Below, one piece after another: positions 19,499 through 29,945 of a stretch of DNA of 64,000 bases. The notes beneath the pieces were generated by a model. The model ran no database searches. It was not told the origin of the DNA and was given only the letters and a program-made list of their open reading frames with translations. The DNA is from Pseudomonas silesiensis. Lineage in GTDB: Bacteria > Pseudomonadota > Gammaproteobacteria > Pseudomonadales > Pseudomonadaceae. Location: assembly GCF_001661075.1 (NCBI RefSeq), contig NZ_CP014870.1, forward strand, positions 1,364,001-1,428,000, read 5' to 3'. How positions within the stretch are numbered: the first letter of the stretch is position 1; the number at the start of each line of letters is the position of its first letter. The position numbers and the translations under genes are program-made.

Positions 19499-20509
19499 TT
19501 GTCTGCTCAAGTCATCGCGATTGACGCAATGGGCGGGGACTTCGGTCCCCGCAGCATTGTTCAGGCCAGTCTTGCTTGCCTGAATGCTACGCCCTCGTTG
19601 CACCTGACCCTCGTCGGTCAACCCTCACTCCTTGAAGAATTGATCGCCAGCCAATCGGCTGTGGATTGCCCGCGCCTGTCGATTGCGCCGGCGTCTGAAG
19701 TCATTACCATGGACGAAAAACCGGCCCAGGCCTTGCGCGGCAAGCCCGATTCGTCGATGCGCGTGGCGCTGGAGCTGTTGCGCGACGGCAAGGTCCAGGC
19801 CTGCGTCAGTGCCGGCAACACCGGCGCGCTGATGGCATTGTCGCGATTTGTCCTCAAGACCCTGCCGGGCATCGATCGGCCGGCCATGGTCGCGGCGATT
19901 CCGACACAGAAGGGTTACTGCCAGTTGCTCGACCTGGGCGCCAACGTCGATTGCAGTGCCGAACATCTGTTGCAGTTTGCGGTGATGGGGTCGGTCGCGG
20001 CAGAAACCCTGGGTATCGTTCGTCCCCGAGTCGCGTTGCTGAATATCGGCACCGAAGACATCAAGGGCAATCAGCAGGTCAAGCTGGCGGCAACCTTGTT
20101 GCAGAATGCCCGCGGCATCAACTACATCGGTTTTGTCGAAGGTGACGGCCTGTACCGCGGCGAGGCGGATGTGGTGGTCTGTGACGGGTTTGTCGGCAAT
20201 ATCCTGCTCAAGTCCAGCGAAGGCCTGGCGACCATGATTGCCGGGCGTATCGAAGCCCTGTTCAAGAAAAACCTTGCGTCGAAAGTGGTCGGCGCAATGG
20301 CGCTGCCGCTCATGAAGCGGCTGCAAGCCGATCTGGCCCCTGCGCGGCATAATGGTGCCAGTTTCCTCGGGTTGCAGGGGATCGTCGTGAAAAGCCACGG
20401 CTCGGCCGGGGTCCAGGGCTTTCAGAGTGCCATTGCCCGGGCGCTGATCGAGATCCAGGAAAACCTGCCGGAACGGATTCACGGTCGTCTGGAGGATTTG
20501 TTGCTTTAG
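19499..20509 (+). CDS. plsX: Phosphate acyltransferase PlsX
   Basis: Makes acyl-phosphate from acyl-ACP for phospholipid synthesis. Begins at TTG 19499 four bases after rpm[14 protein letters not shown] near the N-terminus is the family start, and GNTGALMA and [15 protein letters not shown] follow. Length 336 aa. It connects rpmF to the fab genes, the usual order. Confidence 0.95.
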   Translation: MSAQVIAIDAMGGDFGPRSIVQASLACLNATPSLHLTLVGQPSLLEELIASQSAVDCPRLSIAPASEVITMDEKPAQALRGKPDSSMRVALELLRDGKVQACVSAGNTGALMALSRFVLKTLPGIDRPAMVAAIPTQKGYCQLLDLGANVDCSAEHLLQFAVMGSVAAETLGIVRPRVALLNIGTEDIKGNQQVKLAATLLQNARGINYIGFVEGDGLYRGEADVVVCDGFVGNILLKSSEGLATMIAGRIEALFKKNLASKVVGAMALPLMKRLQADLAPARHNGASFLGLQGIVVKSHGSAGVQGFQSAIARALIEIQENLPERIHGRLEDLLL

Positions 20510-20634
20510 GCGTTTTCGTCGGACAATGCTTAAATGTGACCGCTCAGTTCAATTGGCCATCCAATTGTCAGTTTTCTTGCGTCCCAGGGCGGGACGTCAA
20601 TTCTTCGGCGACAAGATCATTAGGGGCTTGTTAC

Positions 20635-21573
20635 ATGTCTGCTTCCCTCGCATTCGTCTTTCCGGGACAGGGTTCGCAGTCCCTCGGCATGCTGGCCGAG
20701 TTGGGCGCGCAACATCCGCTTGTCCTCGACACCTTCAAAGAAGCTTCCGATGCCTTGGGTTACGACCTGTGGGCACTGACCCAGCAGGGGCCGGAAGAAC
20801 AACTCAATCAAACCGATAAAACCCAGCCGGCCATTCTGACCGCCTCGATCGCCTTGTGGCGTCTGTGGCTGGCTGAAGGCGGCGCGCGGCCGGCTTATGT
20901 CGCCGGTCACAGCCTGGGCGAATACAGCGCCCTTGTGGCGGCAGGCAGCCTGAGCCTGGGGGACGCGGTGAAGCTGGTTGAACGCCGCGGTCAACTGATG
21001 CAGGAAGCCGTTCCGGCGGGGCAGGGCGGCATGGCCGCAATCCTCGGTCTGGAAGACTCCGACGTGTTGGCCGCCTGTGCCGAAGCGGCGCAAGGCGAGG
21101 TGGTCAGCGCGGTCAACTTCAATTCCCCGGGCCAGGTGGTCATCGCCGGTGCCAAGGCGGCGGTCGAACGCGCCATCGAAGGCTGCAAGGCCCGTGGCGC
21201 CAAGCGCGCCATGCCATTGCCGGTCAGCGTGCCGTCCCACTGCGAGCTGATGCGTCCGGCAGCCGAGCGTTTCGCCGAATCGATCGCGGCGATCGACTGG
21301 CAGGCACCGCAGATTCCAGTGGTACAAAACGTCAGCGCCAACGTGCCGGCGGATCTGGAAACCCTCAAGCGCGATCTGCTTGAGCAGCTCTACAAGCCTG
21401 TACGCTGGGTCGAGTCGGTCCAGGCGCTGGCCGCCAGGGGCGCGACCCAACTGGTCGAATGCGGCCCTGGCAAAGTGCTGGCCGGTCTGAACAAGCGCTG
21501 CGCCGAAGGCGTGTCGACATCCAACCTCAATACCCCAGATGCTTTCGCTGCCGCCCGTGCAGCGTTGGCCTGA
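20635..21573 (+). CDS. fabD: Malonyl-CoA:ACP transacylase
   Basis: Transfers malonyl groups from CoA to ACP. I start at ATG 20635 (ASLAFVFPGQGSQSLG), giving 312 aa; the open frame upstream to 20536 is unlike FabD. The catalytic Ser is in GHSLGEYSAL near residue 92, and the catalytic His is in VPSHCELM. The next gene, fabG, starts 17 bases after its stop. Confidence 0.96.
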   Translation: MSASLAFVFPGQGSQSLGMLAELGAQHPLVLDTFKEASDALGYDLWALTQQGPEEQLNQTDKTQPAILTASIALWRLWLAEGGARPAYVAGHSLGEYSALVAAGSLSLGDAVKLVERRGQLMQEAVPAGQGGMAAILGLEDSDVLAACAEAAQGEVVSAVNFNSPGQVVIAGAKAAVERAIEGCKARGAKRAMPLPVSVPSHCELMRPAAERFAESIAAIDWQAPQIPVVQNVSANVPADLETLKRDLLEQLYKPVRWVESVQALAARGATQLVECGPGKVLAGLNKRCAEGVSTSNLNTPDAFAAARAALA

Positions 21574-21589
21574 ATCAGGAGAAGCTTGC

Positions 21590-22333
21590 ATGAGTCTGCA
21601 AGGTAAAGTTGCACTGGTCACCGGCGCGAGCCGCGGTATCGGCCAGGCTATCGCCCTGGAACTGGGTCGTCAGGGCGCCATCGTTGTCGGCACCGCGACC
21701 TCCGCTTCGGGGGCCGAGCGCATTGCCGCTACCCTGAAGGAAAACGGCATTCAGGGTACTGGCCTGGAACTCAATGTCACCAGCGATGAATCCGTCGCTG
21801 CGGTGCTGGCGAGCATCCAGGAACAGTTCGGTGCGCCGGCGATCCTGGTCAACAATGCCGGTATCACCCGCGATAATCTGATGATGCGGATGAAAGATGA
21901 CGAATGGCATGACGTCGTCGATACCAATCTGAACAGTCTGTTCCGCCTGTCCAAGGGCGTTTTGCGCGGCATGACCAAGGCCCGTTGGGGACGAATTATC
22001 AGTATTGGTTCGGTTGTGGGTGCCATGGGCAACGCAGGCCAAGTAAACTACGCTGCCGCCAAGGCCGGTCTGGAAGGTTTCAGCCGTGCACTGGCGCGTG
22101 AAGTCGGCTCGCGTTCGATTACGGTAAACTCGGTGGCCCCAGGGTTCATCGACACCGATATGACCCGCGAACTGCCCGAGGCGCAGCGTGAAGCCCTGCA
22201 GACGCAGATTCCGCTGGGTCGTCTGGGACAAGCTCAAGAGATCGCGTCTGTGGTCGCTTTTCTTGCCTCCGACGGTGCGGCTTACGTGACTGGGGCTACA
22301 ATCCCGGTGAACGGCGGGATGTACATGAGTTAA
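21590..22333 (+). CDS. fabG: 3-oxoacyl-ACP reductase
   Basis: NADPH-dependent reductase of fatty-acid elongation, short-chain dehydrogenase family, 247 aa. Cofactor motif TGASRGIG at about residues 12-19, NNAG near 90, and the YAAAK catalytic pair near 155. Preceded by AGGAG. Followed by about 190 bases before acpP. Confidence 0.97.
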   Translation: MSLQGKVALVTGASRGIGQAIALELGRQGAIVVGTATSASGAERIAATLKENGIQGTGLELNVTSDESVAAVLASIQEQFGAPAILVNNAGITRDNLMMRMKDDEWHDVVDTNLNSLFRLSKGVLRGMTKARWGRIISIGSVVGAMGNAGQVNYAAAKAGLEGFSRALAREVGSRSITVNSVAPGFIDTDMTRELPEAQREALQTQIPLGRLGQAQEIASVVAFLASDGAAYVTGATIPVNGGMYMS

Positions 22334-22524
22334 ATGTGACGGATCGTTTCAAAAAAATGTCATACGAGCTGTCTAAAATCCGTTATAAAGCTGCAATCTA
22401 TTTATAGACAGAGGGCCACCGGGTCTGAGGAGTGAAGCTTTCAGTTGAAAAACTGAAAAGTCTTTCTATACACTTACCCACTGGCCAGCTGCCTGAATTT
22501 GTCCATTAGGAGTGAAAACAAGGT

Positions 22525-22761
22525 ATGAGCACCATCGAAGAGCGCGTCAAGAAAATCGTTGCCGAGCAACTGGGCGTTAAAGAAGAAGAAGTGGTCAACA
22601 CTGCTTCCTTCGTTGAAGACCTGGGTGCTGACTCCCTTGACACCGTTGAGCTGGTGATGGCTCTGGAAGAGGAATTCGAGACCGAAATCCCTGACGAAGA
22701 AGCCGAGAAGATCACTACTGTACAAGCTGCAATCGACTACGTTACCAACCACCAGGCGTAA
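22525..22761 (+). CDS. acpP: Acyl carrier protein
   Basis: Carrier of growing fatty acids, 78 aa and very acidic. The phosphopantetheine attachment Ser is in [10 protein letters not shown] near residue 37. Preceded by TAGGAGTG. The gene has its own AT-rich upstream region (22334-22524) and a terminator after it, which suits its need for high expression relative to neighbours. Confidence 0.98.
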   Translation: MSTIEERVKKIVAEQLGVKEEEVVNTASFVEDLGADSLDTVELVMALEEEFETEIPDEEAEKITTVQAAIDYVTNHQA

Positions 22762-22790
22762 TAGCTTGTAGTCGTTGCTTGCTGTCATGG

Positions 22791-22826
22791 AAAAACCGCA
22801 CTGCCATCACGGCGTGCGGTTTTTTC
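22791..22826 (+). terminator. Terminator after acpP
   Basis: AAAAACCGCA and TGCGGTTTTTT flank a 14-base loop, ending in a T-run, 30 bases after the acpP stop. Confidence 0.85.
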
Positions 22827-22869
22827 TTTAGGCCTGATGCAAAGTCGTCAATTGAAAAAGGAGAGTGCT

Positions 22870-24114
22870 GTGTCGCGTAGACGCGTCGTAGTCACCGGTA
22901 TGGGTATGTTGTCGCCACTGGGCACGGATGTGCCGAGCAGTTGGCAGGGCATTCTGGCTGGCCGCAGTGGCATTGGTCTGATCGAACACACCGACCTTTC
23001 TGCCTATTCCACCCGTTTTGGCGGCTCGGTAAAGGGCTTCAATGTCGAGGAATACCTGTCGGTCAAGGAAGCGCGCAAGCTCGACCTGTTCATTCAGTAC
23101 GGTCTGGCCGCTGGTTTTCAGGCGGTTCGCAACGCGGGTCTGGAAGTCACCGACGCCAACCGCGAGCGTATCGGCGTGGCCATGGGCTCGGGTATTGGCG
23201 GTCTGACCAATATCGAAGAAACCAGCCGCACCCTGCATGAATCCGGCCCACGGCGGATTTCTCCGTTTTTCGTGCCCGGCTCGATCATCAATATGATTTC
23301 CGGGTTCCTGTCGATCCACCTGGGTGCACAGGGGCCCAACTACGCCATCGCCACGGCGTGTACCACCGGTACGCACTGCATCGGCATGGCGGCACGCAAC
23401 ATCATGTACGACGAAGCCGACGTGATGATTGCCGGCGGCGCCGAGATGGCGGCCTGCGGTCTGGGCATGGGCGGCTTCGGTGCCTCTCGTGCACTGTCGA
23501 CCCGCAACGACGAGCCGACCCGCGCCAGCCGTCCATGGGACAAGGGCCGTGACGGCTTCGTGCTGTCCGATGGTGCCGGTGCGCTGGTGCTCGAAGAGCT
23601 GGAACACGCCAAGGCGCGTGGCGCGACCATCTACGCCGAGCTGATCGGTTTCGGCACCAGTGGCGACGCCTTCCACATGACTTCGCCGCCGGCTGACGGT
23701 GCGGGCGCCGCTCGCTGCATCACCAATGCCTTGCGCGACGCGAAGATCAATAGCGATCAGGTCCAGTACATCAACGCCCATGGCACCTCGACGTCGGCGG
23801 GCGATCTTGCCGAAGCCTGTGCGATCAAGTCGGTGTTCGGTGATCACGCCTACAAGCTGGCGGTCAGTTCGACCAAGTCCATGACCGGTCACCTGCTGGG
23901 TGCGGCGGGCGCGGTCGAGGCGATCTTCAGTGTGCTGTCGATCAATAGCCAGGTGGCGCCGCCAACCATCAACCTCGATGAGCCGGACGAAGGCTGCGAT
24001 CTAGATTTCGTGCCACACACCGCGCGCAACATGGAGATCGATGTGGTGCTGTCCAACTCCTTCGGGTTTGGCGGCACCAACGGCTCGCTGGTGTTCCGCC
24101 GGTTTGCCGATTGA
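22870..24114 (+). CDS. fabF: 3-oxoacyl-ACP synthase II
   Basis: Condensing enzyme of fatty-acid elongation, 414 aa from a GTG start ([17 protein letters not shown]). The catalytic Cys is in ATACTTGTH and the two His residues in [11 protein letters not shown] and [10 protein letters not shown]. The stop shares a base with the pabC start (TGATG), so the two are coupled. Confidence 0.97.
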   Translation: MSRRRVVVTGMGMLSPLGTDVPSSWQGILAGRSGIGLIEHTDLSAYSTRFGGSVKGFNVEEYLSVKEARKLDLFIQYGLAAGFQAVRNAGLEVTDANRERIGVAMGSGIGGLTNIEETSRTLHESGPRRISPFFVPGSIINMISGFLSIHLGAQGPNYAIATACTTGTHCIGMAARNIMYDEADVMIAGGAEMAACGLGMGGFGASRALSTRNDEPTRASRPWDKGRDGFVLSDGAGALVLEELEHAKARGATIYAELIGFGTSGDAFHMTSPPADGAGAARCITNALRDAKINSDQVQYINAHGTSTSAGDLAEACAIKSVFGDHAYKLAVSSTKSMTGHLLGAAGAVEAIFSVLSINSQVAPPTINLDEPDEGCDLDFVPHTARNMEIDVVLSNSFGFGGTNGSLVFRRFAD

Positions 24115-24929
24115 TGGACAGCTGGGTCGACGGTCAGCCGGCTGACGCTTTGTCGCTGAAGGATCGCGGCCTGGCTTACGGCGATGGCCTGTTCGAGACC
24201 ATTGCCGTGCACAACGGCGCTCCGGTGCTGCTGGACCGGCATCTGGTGCGTTTGGTCGAGGGTTGCCAGCGATTGGCGATCAACCTCGACCACAGTGCGC
24301 TGTGCAGCGAATTATCGAGCTATGCCCGTGCGTTGGGTGAGGGCGTGCTCAAGCTGATCGTCACCCGTGGCGACGGTCTGCGCGGTTACGCTCCGGATCC
24401 TTTGGCGCAGGCGCGGCGCATTATGCAAGGCAGTCCTCCGGCTGCCTATCCGGTGGCGAACGCGGAGCATGGCGTGCGTCTGTTTCCCTGCTCGACGCGC
24501 CTGTCCAGGCAGCCCTTGCTCGCCGGGCTCAAGCATCTGAATCGGCTTGAACAGGTCATCGCCCGTTCCGAGTGGCAAGACACCGAGCATGGGGAAGGGC
24601 TGATGCTCGATCAGGCCGGTCGCGTGATCGAAGGTGTCTTCAGCAACCTGTTCCTGGTGCGCGACGGGGTATTGATCACGGCCGATCTCAAGCGCTGTGG
24701 CGTGGCCGGCGTGATGCGTGCGGAATTATTGTATCAAGCCGAGTCGTTGGGCATCCCCACGCAAATTACCGACATCTCCCTCGATCAGCTGCAATGGGCC
24801 GATGAGGTCTTTGTCTGCAACAGTGTTTATGGCGTTTGGCCGGTACGCGCCTGTGCAGCACTGCGCTGGCCGGTTGGGTCGCTCACCCGTAAACTGCAAA
24901 CCATTGCCCGCGCGCTACTGGATACTTGA
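24114..24929 (+). CDS. pabC: 4-amino-4-deoxychorismate lyase
   Basis: PLP enzyme that releases p-aminobenzoate for folate synthesis, class IV aminotransferase fold, 271 aa. RGLAYGDGLFETI near residue 17 and GLKHLNRLEQVIAR near residue 140 (with the PLP Lys) are characteristic, with EGVFSNLFLV later. The usual gene between fabF and mltG. Confidence 0.94.
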   Translation: MDSWVDGQPADALSLKDRGLAYGDGLFETIAVHNGAPVLLDRHLVRLVEGCQRLAINLDHSALCSELSSYARALGEGVLKLIVTRGDGLRGYAPDPLAQARRIMQGSPPAAYPVANAEHGVRLFPCSTRLSRQPLLAGLKHLNRLEQVIARSEWQDTEHGEGLMLDQAGRVIEGVFSNLFLVRDGVLITADLKRCGVAGVMRAELLYQAESLGIPTQITDISLDQLQWADEVFVCNSVYGVWPVRACAALRWPVGSLTRKLQTIARALLDT

Positions 24930-24932
24930 TTC

Positions 24933-26210
24933 GTGAGACGTAAATTTTTGCTGCTGCTGGAAACCGGATTGGTTCTGGCAGGGCTGTGTCTGGGCGTTTC
25001 TGCCTGGAAAATCCATTCGGCGCTGGAACAGCCGCTCAATATCACCCAGGAAGAACTGCTGGAGGTGCCCAAAGGCACCACGCCGACCCGCACCCTCTAT
25101 CGACTCGAAGCCGATGGCGTGATCAAGGACGCGTTCTGGCTGCGCGTTTACTGGCGGTTCAATCTCGCGCGGCAACCCTTGCACAAGGGCGAATACCGCA
25201 TGCAGCCCGGCATGACTGTCGAAGGGTTGATCGATCTGTGGAAACGCGGGGAAATCGTTCAGTACAGCCTGACCCTGGTCGAAGGCTGGAATTTCCATCA
25301 GGTCCGCCAGGCACTGGCCAAGGAAGAAAAGCTCGAACAGACCCTCGACGGTATGAGCGATAGCCAGGTCATGGAGAAACTCGGTCATAACGGGATTTTT
25401 CCGGAAGGCCGATTCTTCCCCGACACCTATCGCTACGTGCGTGGCATGACCGACGTCGAGTTGCTGAAGAAAGCCTACGACCGCCTCGACGAAGTCCTCG
25501 CCAAAGAGTGGGGGCAGCGCTCGGCCGACCTGCCGTACAAAGAACCCTATCAGGCGCTGATCATGGCTTCGCTGGTGGAAAAGGAAACCGGTGTGCCCCA
25601 GGAGCGCGGGCAGATCGCCGGCGTGTTTGTGCGGCGCATGGAAATGGGCATGCTGTTGCAGACCGATCCGACCGTGATCTACGGCCTCGGCGACCGTTAC
25701 AACGGTAAATTGACCCGGGCCCATCTCAGGGAAGCGACCCCTTACAACACCTATATGATTTCCGGTCTGCCGCCGACCCCGATTGCCATGGTCGGTCGTG
25801 AAGCGATCCATGCTGCGCTGAACCCGGTGGCGGGCACCAGCCTCTATTTCGTGGCCCGGGGTGATGGCAGTCACGTGTTCTCGGATGATCTGGACGCCCA
25901 TAACAATGCGGTGCGTGAATTCCAGCTCAAGCGCCGCGCCGATTATCGCTCCAGCCCGGGACCGGCGACCGCGCCGGAGGCGCTGGACGAGCAGATGCCG
26001 ATTCCGGCCGCTTCGCCCAACATGGCCCCTGACAGTCTGGAGCCCGTGCCGCCGCAAGAGCCTGCTCAGGTGGCATCACCCGAATCAGCAGCGCCTGTCG
26101 ATGAGCCGCCTCAGGAGTCCTCACCGGCGCCGGCGCAGCAACCCGCTGAAGAGCCCGCTGCCGCCCCCGTGCCCGAACCGGACGCGGCCGCGCCGCAAAG
26201 CCCGCAATGA
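24933..26210 (+). CDS. mltG: Endolytic murein transglycosylase MltG
   Basis: Inner-membrane enzyme that cuts nascent glycan strands, 425 aa from a GTG start. One transmembrane helix at residues 5-24, then the YceG domain with SLVEKETGVPQERGQIAGVF (catalytic Glu) and TDPTVIYGLG. The last 85 residues are an unusual Pro/Glu/Ala-rich tail with no fold, longer than in E. coli. It is the last intact core gene before the island. Confidence 0.94.
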   Translation: MRRKFLLLLETGLVLAGLCLGVSAWKIHSALEQPLNITQEELLEVPKGTTPTRTLYRLEADGVIKDAFWLRVYWRFNLARQPLHKGEYRMQPGMTVEGLIDLWKRGEIVQYSLTLVEGWNFHQVRQALAKEEKLEQTLDGMSDSQVMEKLGHNGIFPEGRFFPDTYRYVRGMTDVELLKKAYDRLDEVLAKEWGQRSADLPYKEPYQALIMASLVEKETGVPQERGQIAGVFVRRMEMGMLLQTDPTVIYGLGDRYNGKLTRAHLREATPYNTYMISGLPPTPIAMVGREAIHAALNPVAGTSLYFVARGDGSHVFSDDLDAHNNAVREFQLKRRADYRSSPGPATAPEALDEQMPIPAASPNMAPDSLEPVPPQEPAQVASPESAAPVDEPPQESSPAPAQQPAEEPAAAPVPEPDAAAPQSPQ

Positions 26211-26220
26211 CTCTGATTAA

Positions 26221-26814
<594 letters not shown>

Positions 26815-26866
26815 CTTTCTTACCCTTCCATACGCCTCAAAAGCTCGTTGAAACGGTGGCATTTAG

Positions 26867-27331
26867 CTAGCCAGAAATTTTTGTCAGATAGCGCTGCACG
26901 GTCGATTTCGAGACCCCCAGCTGCTGGGCAATCTCAGAATTTGACATCCCGGACTGTTTGAGGAGAGGTGCGCGTTCGAGCGCCTTCTGCGCGTCACGAG
27001 CCACCGGGCGACCGGTTCTAGGTTCGGGTTCGTAGATGATCCGCTCGAGGGCTCCCTCACGTTTGAGAGAGTCGAGCTTAGTAGAGATGCGCTGCAAGGC
27101 CACATCTGCAGGTTCGCCAGACTGCAGTGAGTTGGCGAGGAGGATGATGAGGGCGAAATCAACATGAAGCATTTCGGCGATCTTTGAAATGGTCTCCATC
27201 GTCGCGTTAGCCTTGCCTCTTTCAACGCGATTTCTTTGAGAGCGACCGATCAAAGTTAGGTCGTCCTGCGTCATATTCGAACTCTGTCTCAGGGCTCTGA
27301 CAACCGCTGCAAGGGCCTCGCTAAGAGACAT
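26867..27331 (-). CDS. Regulator with N-terminal XRE-type HTH and C-terminal resolvase-type HTH
   Basis: DNA-binding protein of 154 aa. The N-terminal half (LSEALAAVVRALRQSSNMTQ to about residue 65) is an XRE/Cro-type HTH. The C-terminal 40 residues (KQSGMSNSEIAQQLGVSKSTVQRYL) form an HTH like that of Hin/resolvase recombinases. I chose ATG 27331 because AGGTGG lies six bases upstream and the HTH begins there; a longer GTG start at 27385 is possible. As the gene nearest the island end, it may control recombination or its own transcription. Confidence 0.75.
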   Translation of the reverse strand: MSLSEALAAVVRALRQSSNMTQDDLTLIGRSQRNRVERGKANATMETISKIAEMLHVDFALIILLANSLQSGEPADVALQRISTKLDSLKREGALERIIYEPEPRTGRPVARDAQKALERAPLLKQSGMSNSEIAQQLGVSKSTVQRYLTKISG

Positions 27332-27374
27332 AATTGCCACCTGTAAAAATACAGGATGAGGCCACATTGCATCG

Positions 27375-27435
27375 ACCCATAACACCCCCTATACTGCCCG
27401 ATATGGGTTTTCCCCGATTACCCCGCATACCCATA
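27375..27435. promoter_or_regulatory. ACCCATA operator-like repeats upstream of the HTH regulator
   Basis: ACCCATA at 27375-27381, inverted (TATGGGT) at 27402-27408, and direct again at 27429-27435, evenly about 20 bases apart. They lie upstream of the regulator start at 27331 and could be its own operators. From here to 27619 nothing else is evident. Confidence 0.4.
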
Positions 27436-27619
27436 GGTGTGGCGCGGTGCCTCTACGTCCTAAAAATTAAGATGGTTAAACATATGCCATATATTGACGG
27501 AAGTTAGGTTCCCGCGGAGATGGCTGAGTAGAGGAGAGTTGATTACGATGACGGCAGATCAAGGTCAGATTGGGGCGTGTCAAGTCGCTGCATGATGGGT
27601 AGGGCGTGCTGAGGAATTC

Positions 27620-28072
27620 GTGCGTATTAATATTACAGAAGGGTCGGAAATGTTTAGTAGTCATGAGTTTTGGAGTTCTAGTGCGTCTGTACTTTTAGGG
27701 GATGGTCACACCTGCATGACAATTGTTGAGTGGCACAGTAATTATCACTGGTATCAGGTTGTTGTGAGCGAAATTGAAAATGGAAAAAAGGTATCGCGCA
27801 CGTTCTTAATAAGCGATGTCGATATCCTAGACAGTGTTCTCGAAAAACAATGTGACGACTTTAAGGTTGCCGAAGTTCTTTTGGTAAGCCCAGCTTGGAT
27901 GAATGGCACCAACGGCTGGGCCCTGAATAAGCTGTTGAGTTTGATTGTTGGGCGCAGCCAGTCCGGTGGGAAGGTTTGTTTGCATAAAGTAGCAGATGGT
28001 GTGGTTTACACTTCGCCAGCTGGGGGTAAGATTGATACGTTAGAGGAGGATGGATTTAAAGTCATTATCTAA
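27620..28072 (+). CDS. Hypothetical protein, 150 aa
   Basis: Not recognised. It begins at GTG (RINITEGSEM); an internal ATG at residue 11 is an alternative. The protein is soluble-looking with no signal peptide or membrane segment. AT-richer than the core genes. It overlaps the next small frame by 23 bases, which suggests a linked cargo set. Confidence 0.5.
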   Translation: MRINITEGSEMFSSHEFWSSSASVLLGDGHTCMTIVEWHSNYHWYQVVVSEIENGKKVSRTFLISDVDILDSVLEKQCDDFKVAEVLLVSPAWMNGTNGWALNKLLSLIVGRSQSGGKVCLHKVADGVVYTSPAGGKIDTLEEDGFKVII

Positions 28073-28247
28073 GTGTGCGGCTGATATGTCGGATCATATT
28101 TCCGAATTCATATCTAGCGTTAAAAACAGGCGCGCTGCGCACTCTTGCGTAAATGGGCTAAATTCCCGTTTTCGGACGATCTATAAACACTCCAAGACTG
28201 CACATTCAGCAGAGAAGGAAAGTGCCGAGCACTCAATAAAACGGTGA
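28050..28247 (+). CDS. Possible small protein, 65 aa
   Basis: Basic peptide rich in Ser/His/Lys starting inside the end of the preceding gene and ending four bases inside the longest reading of the metallophosphoesterase gene. No family recognised and no clear ribosome site, apart from GAGGATG at its start. It fills an otherwise empty gap, so it may be real or a chance frame. Confidence 0.3.
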   Translation: MDLKSLSKCAADMSDHISEFISSVKNRRAAHSCVNGLNSRFRTIYKHSKTAHSAEKESAEHSIKR

Positions 28248-28252
28248 CTCCG

Positions 28253-28981
28253 ATGAAACTTCAAATCTATTCAGATCTGCACCTCGGCTTCGCTCCGTTC
28301 GAGCCCGTAATAACTGACGCAGACGTAGTCATTCTCGCCGGCGACATTGACATCAAATCTCGCGGCGTGGTTTGGGCGAACGACACATTCCAGTGCCCGG
28401 TGATCTACGTCTGCGGAAACCATGAGTACTACGGCGGCCACATTGATCACACGCTGCGAAAAATGAAAGAGGCGGCTGCTGCTCACGTGCACGTCCTCGA
28501 AAACGAAGTATTGATCATCAACCAAACTAGGTTTTTGGTCACGACTGCATGGACAGATTACTCGTCGACCGGAGATGTCGTTGCCGCGAAACGAGTCGCT
28601 TGGGACTGGATGAACGATTTCACTGTGATCAGAACTGATGCAAATTTCCGGCGTTTACGTCCTGATGACTTGATCGCTAAATCTCGGGCGGCGTACGCCT
28701 GGCTTACTGGAGAACTGGACAAGCCTTTCGACGGTAAAACTGTTGTGGTCACGCACCATGCTCCTACGTCGGAATACGTAAGTGGGGATTTTCCAGCGCA
28801 CCTCATTGCTGCGTACGCAAACAATTGGCCCGAGCTTCTGAAGAAGGCCGATGTGTGGATTTATGGACATACCCACATCGCTGCGGATTTCGTTAAGCAG
28901 GGTTGCAGAGTTGTGTCAAATCCTCGCGGATACCCAACCGAAGACACCGGTTTCGATCAGGATTTCGTGCTCGAGATTTGA
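28253..28981 (+). CDS. Metallophosphoesterase (calcineurin-like)
   Basis: Cytoplasmic phosphoesterase with the dimetal motifs in order: SDLHLG (D-x-H) near residue 7, LAGDID (GD) near 27, CGNHEY (GNHE) near 48, VTHHAPT (H) and YGHTH near the C-terminus. Length of 242 aa from ATG 28253. Substrate unknown: relatives act on nucleotides, nucleic acids or phosphoproteins. It is the best-defined enzyme in the island's first cargo block and lacks an obvious partner. Confidence 0.85.
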   Translation: MKLQIYSDLHLGFAPFEPVITDADVVILAGDIDIKSRGVVWANDTFQCPVIYVCGNHEYYGGHIDHTLRKMKEAAAAHVHVLENEVLIINQTRFLVTTAWTDYSSTGDVVAAKRVAWDWMNDFTVIRTDANFRRLRPDDLIAKSRAAYAWLTGELDKPFDGKTVVVTHHAPTSEYVSGDFPAHLIAAYANNWPELLKKADVWIYGHTHIAADFVKQGCRVVSNPRGYPTEDTGFDQDFVLEI

Positions 28982-29089
28982 CGAGCGGCATGCAGCGATG
29001 AACCTCTGCAATTTGAGTTTTTCCTACGTTCTAGCGCTGGGATGAATTCCATTTGTGCGATCTAAACCCAAATCGATCGAGAAATTCAC

Positions 29090-29491
29090 ATGGTTACGTT
29101 AGAAGAGATTTCCCAACTCCTTTACGGAGCAGGGGAGGAGATACTCGGCTGGCAAGGCTCCCAAGACGAGCTGATCGCATTGTCCGAAAAAGCCTTCCCG
29201 GGCAAAGCCCTCTGTGTTGTGAAGCAGTGGATCCTGATCGACCTCACTGTGACACCTGCTGAGAAAGACAAACTCACCGGCCTTGGTCTACTTCCCGCGA
29301 CGCTTTTCGCCCACGAAATTGTCCACGACAGCCAAAATCGCTTCCAGCCCACCATGTGGGTACGCAGTAATTTCGGCGTCTCTTCCAGCCCTTACATGTT
29401 TGAAACCAAAAATACTGTCTATCTCCTGCTTGGGCCAGGACTGAGAAAAGAGGCTAGCATTGGTGTCGCTTTTTCAATGAAAGCAGGGTGA
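29090..29491 (+). CDS. Hypothetical protein, DUF6957-like
   Basis: 133 aa soluble protein with EKAFPGKALCVVKQWILIDLT and a C-terminal TVYLLLGPGLRK region. I recall the block FPGKxLCVVKQWILIDLTVT from a Pseudomonas domain of unknown function (DUF6957), but cannot search to confirm. No signal or membrane segment. It ends eight bases before an in-frame upstream extension of the next gene. Confidence 0.55.
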   Translation: MVTLEEISQLLYGAGEEILGWQGSQDELIALSEKAFPGKALCVVKQWILIDLTVTPAEKDKLTGLGLLPATLFAHEIVHDSQNRFQPTMWVRSNFGVSSSPYMFETKNTVYLLLGPGLRKEASIGVAFSMKAG

Positions 29492-29540
29492 GCGATGCTT
29501 GCCGACGGTTTATTCATGGTCGTTTTGGAGCTTGAGTTGG

Positions 29541-29897
29541 ATGCCTGAAGTAATTGAGCTGGAATTTCATAGTAAAGATGTCAGCGAATTTCAGCTGCGC
29601 CGTTTGGTGCGAGCAAGCCTTCGCAAATACACGGTGCCTGTCACGGCATTCATCAGCGACGCTTTTATTGCAGATGACACATGCGTCGGGGTGTCATTCG
29701 ATCACTCTGAGAAGGATGATGCCTACCACAGAGCTGATGGTTCAATTCTTCACACGGGTAAAATTCAGTCGGCGAGGAAAGAAGGGCGGTTTTGGTTGCT
29801 CGAGACTCAGGATGGTAATTACGTCATCGCTAGCTTCAGGCGAGACCTCGGAAGAGCTAGCTTTTCAAAGCTTCTCCAGTCCGCCGATAGATTCTGA
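29541..29897 (+). CDS. Hypothetical protein, 118 aa
   Basis: Not recognised. I start at ATG 29541 (PEVIELEFHSKDVSEF); an in-frame start at 29499 adds 14 residues of low-quality sequence. Predicted soluble, with balanced charge. It follows the DUF6957-like gene on the same strand and may be in one transcript with it. Confidence 0.5.
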   Translation: MPEVIELEFHSKDVSEFQLRRLVRASLRKYTVPVTAFISDAFIADDTCVGVSFDHSEKDDAYHRADGSILHTGKIQSARKEGRFWLLETQDGNYVIASFRRDLGRASFSKLLQSADRF

Positions 29898-29945
29898 TCG
29901 GTAATATGAAAGCCATCATTTGATAACCTGGTAGGGCCGTGTCAT

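Noticed and set aside
27340..27355. CCTGTAAAAATACAGG considered as a LexA box
   Set aside because: The inner distance is two bases too short for the CTGT-N8-ACAG consensus; more likely a regulator site or chance.
29499..29540. Longer start for the 118 aa hypothetical protein
   Set aside because: The extra 14 residues are Trp/Ser-rich and precede a better ATG; no support for the longer form.
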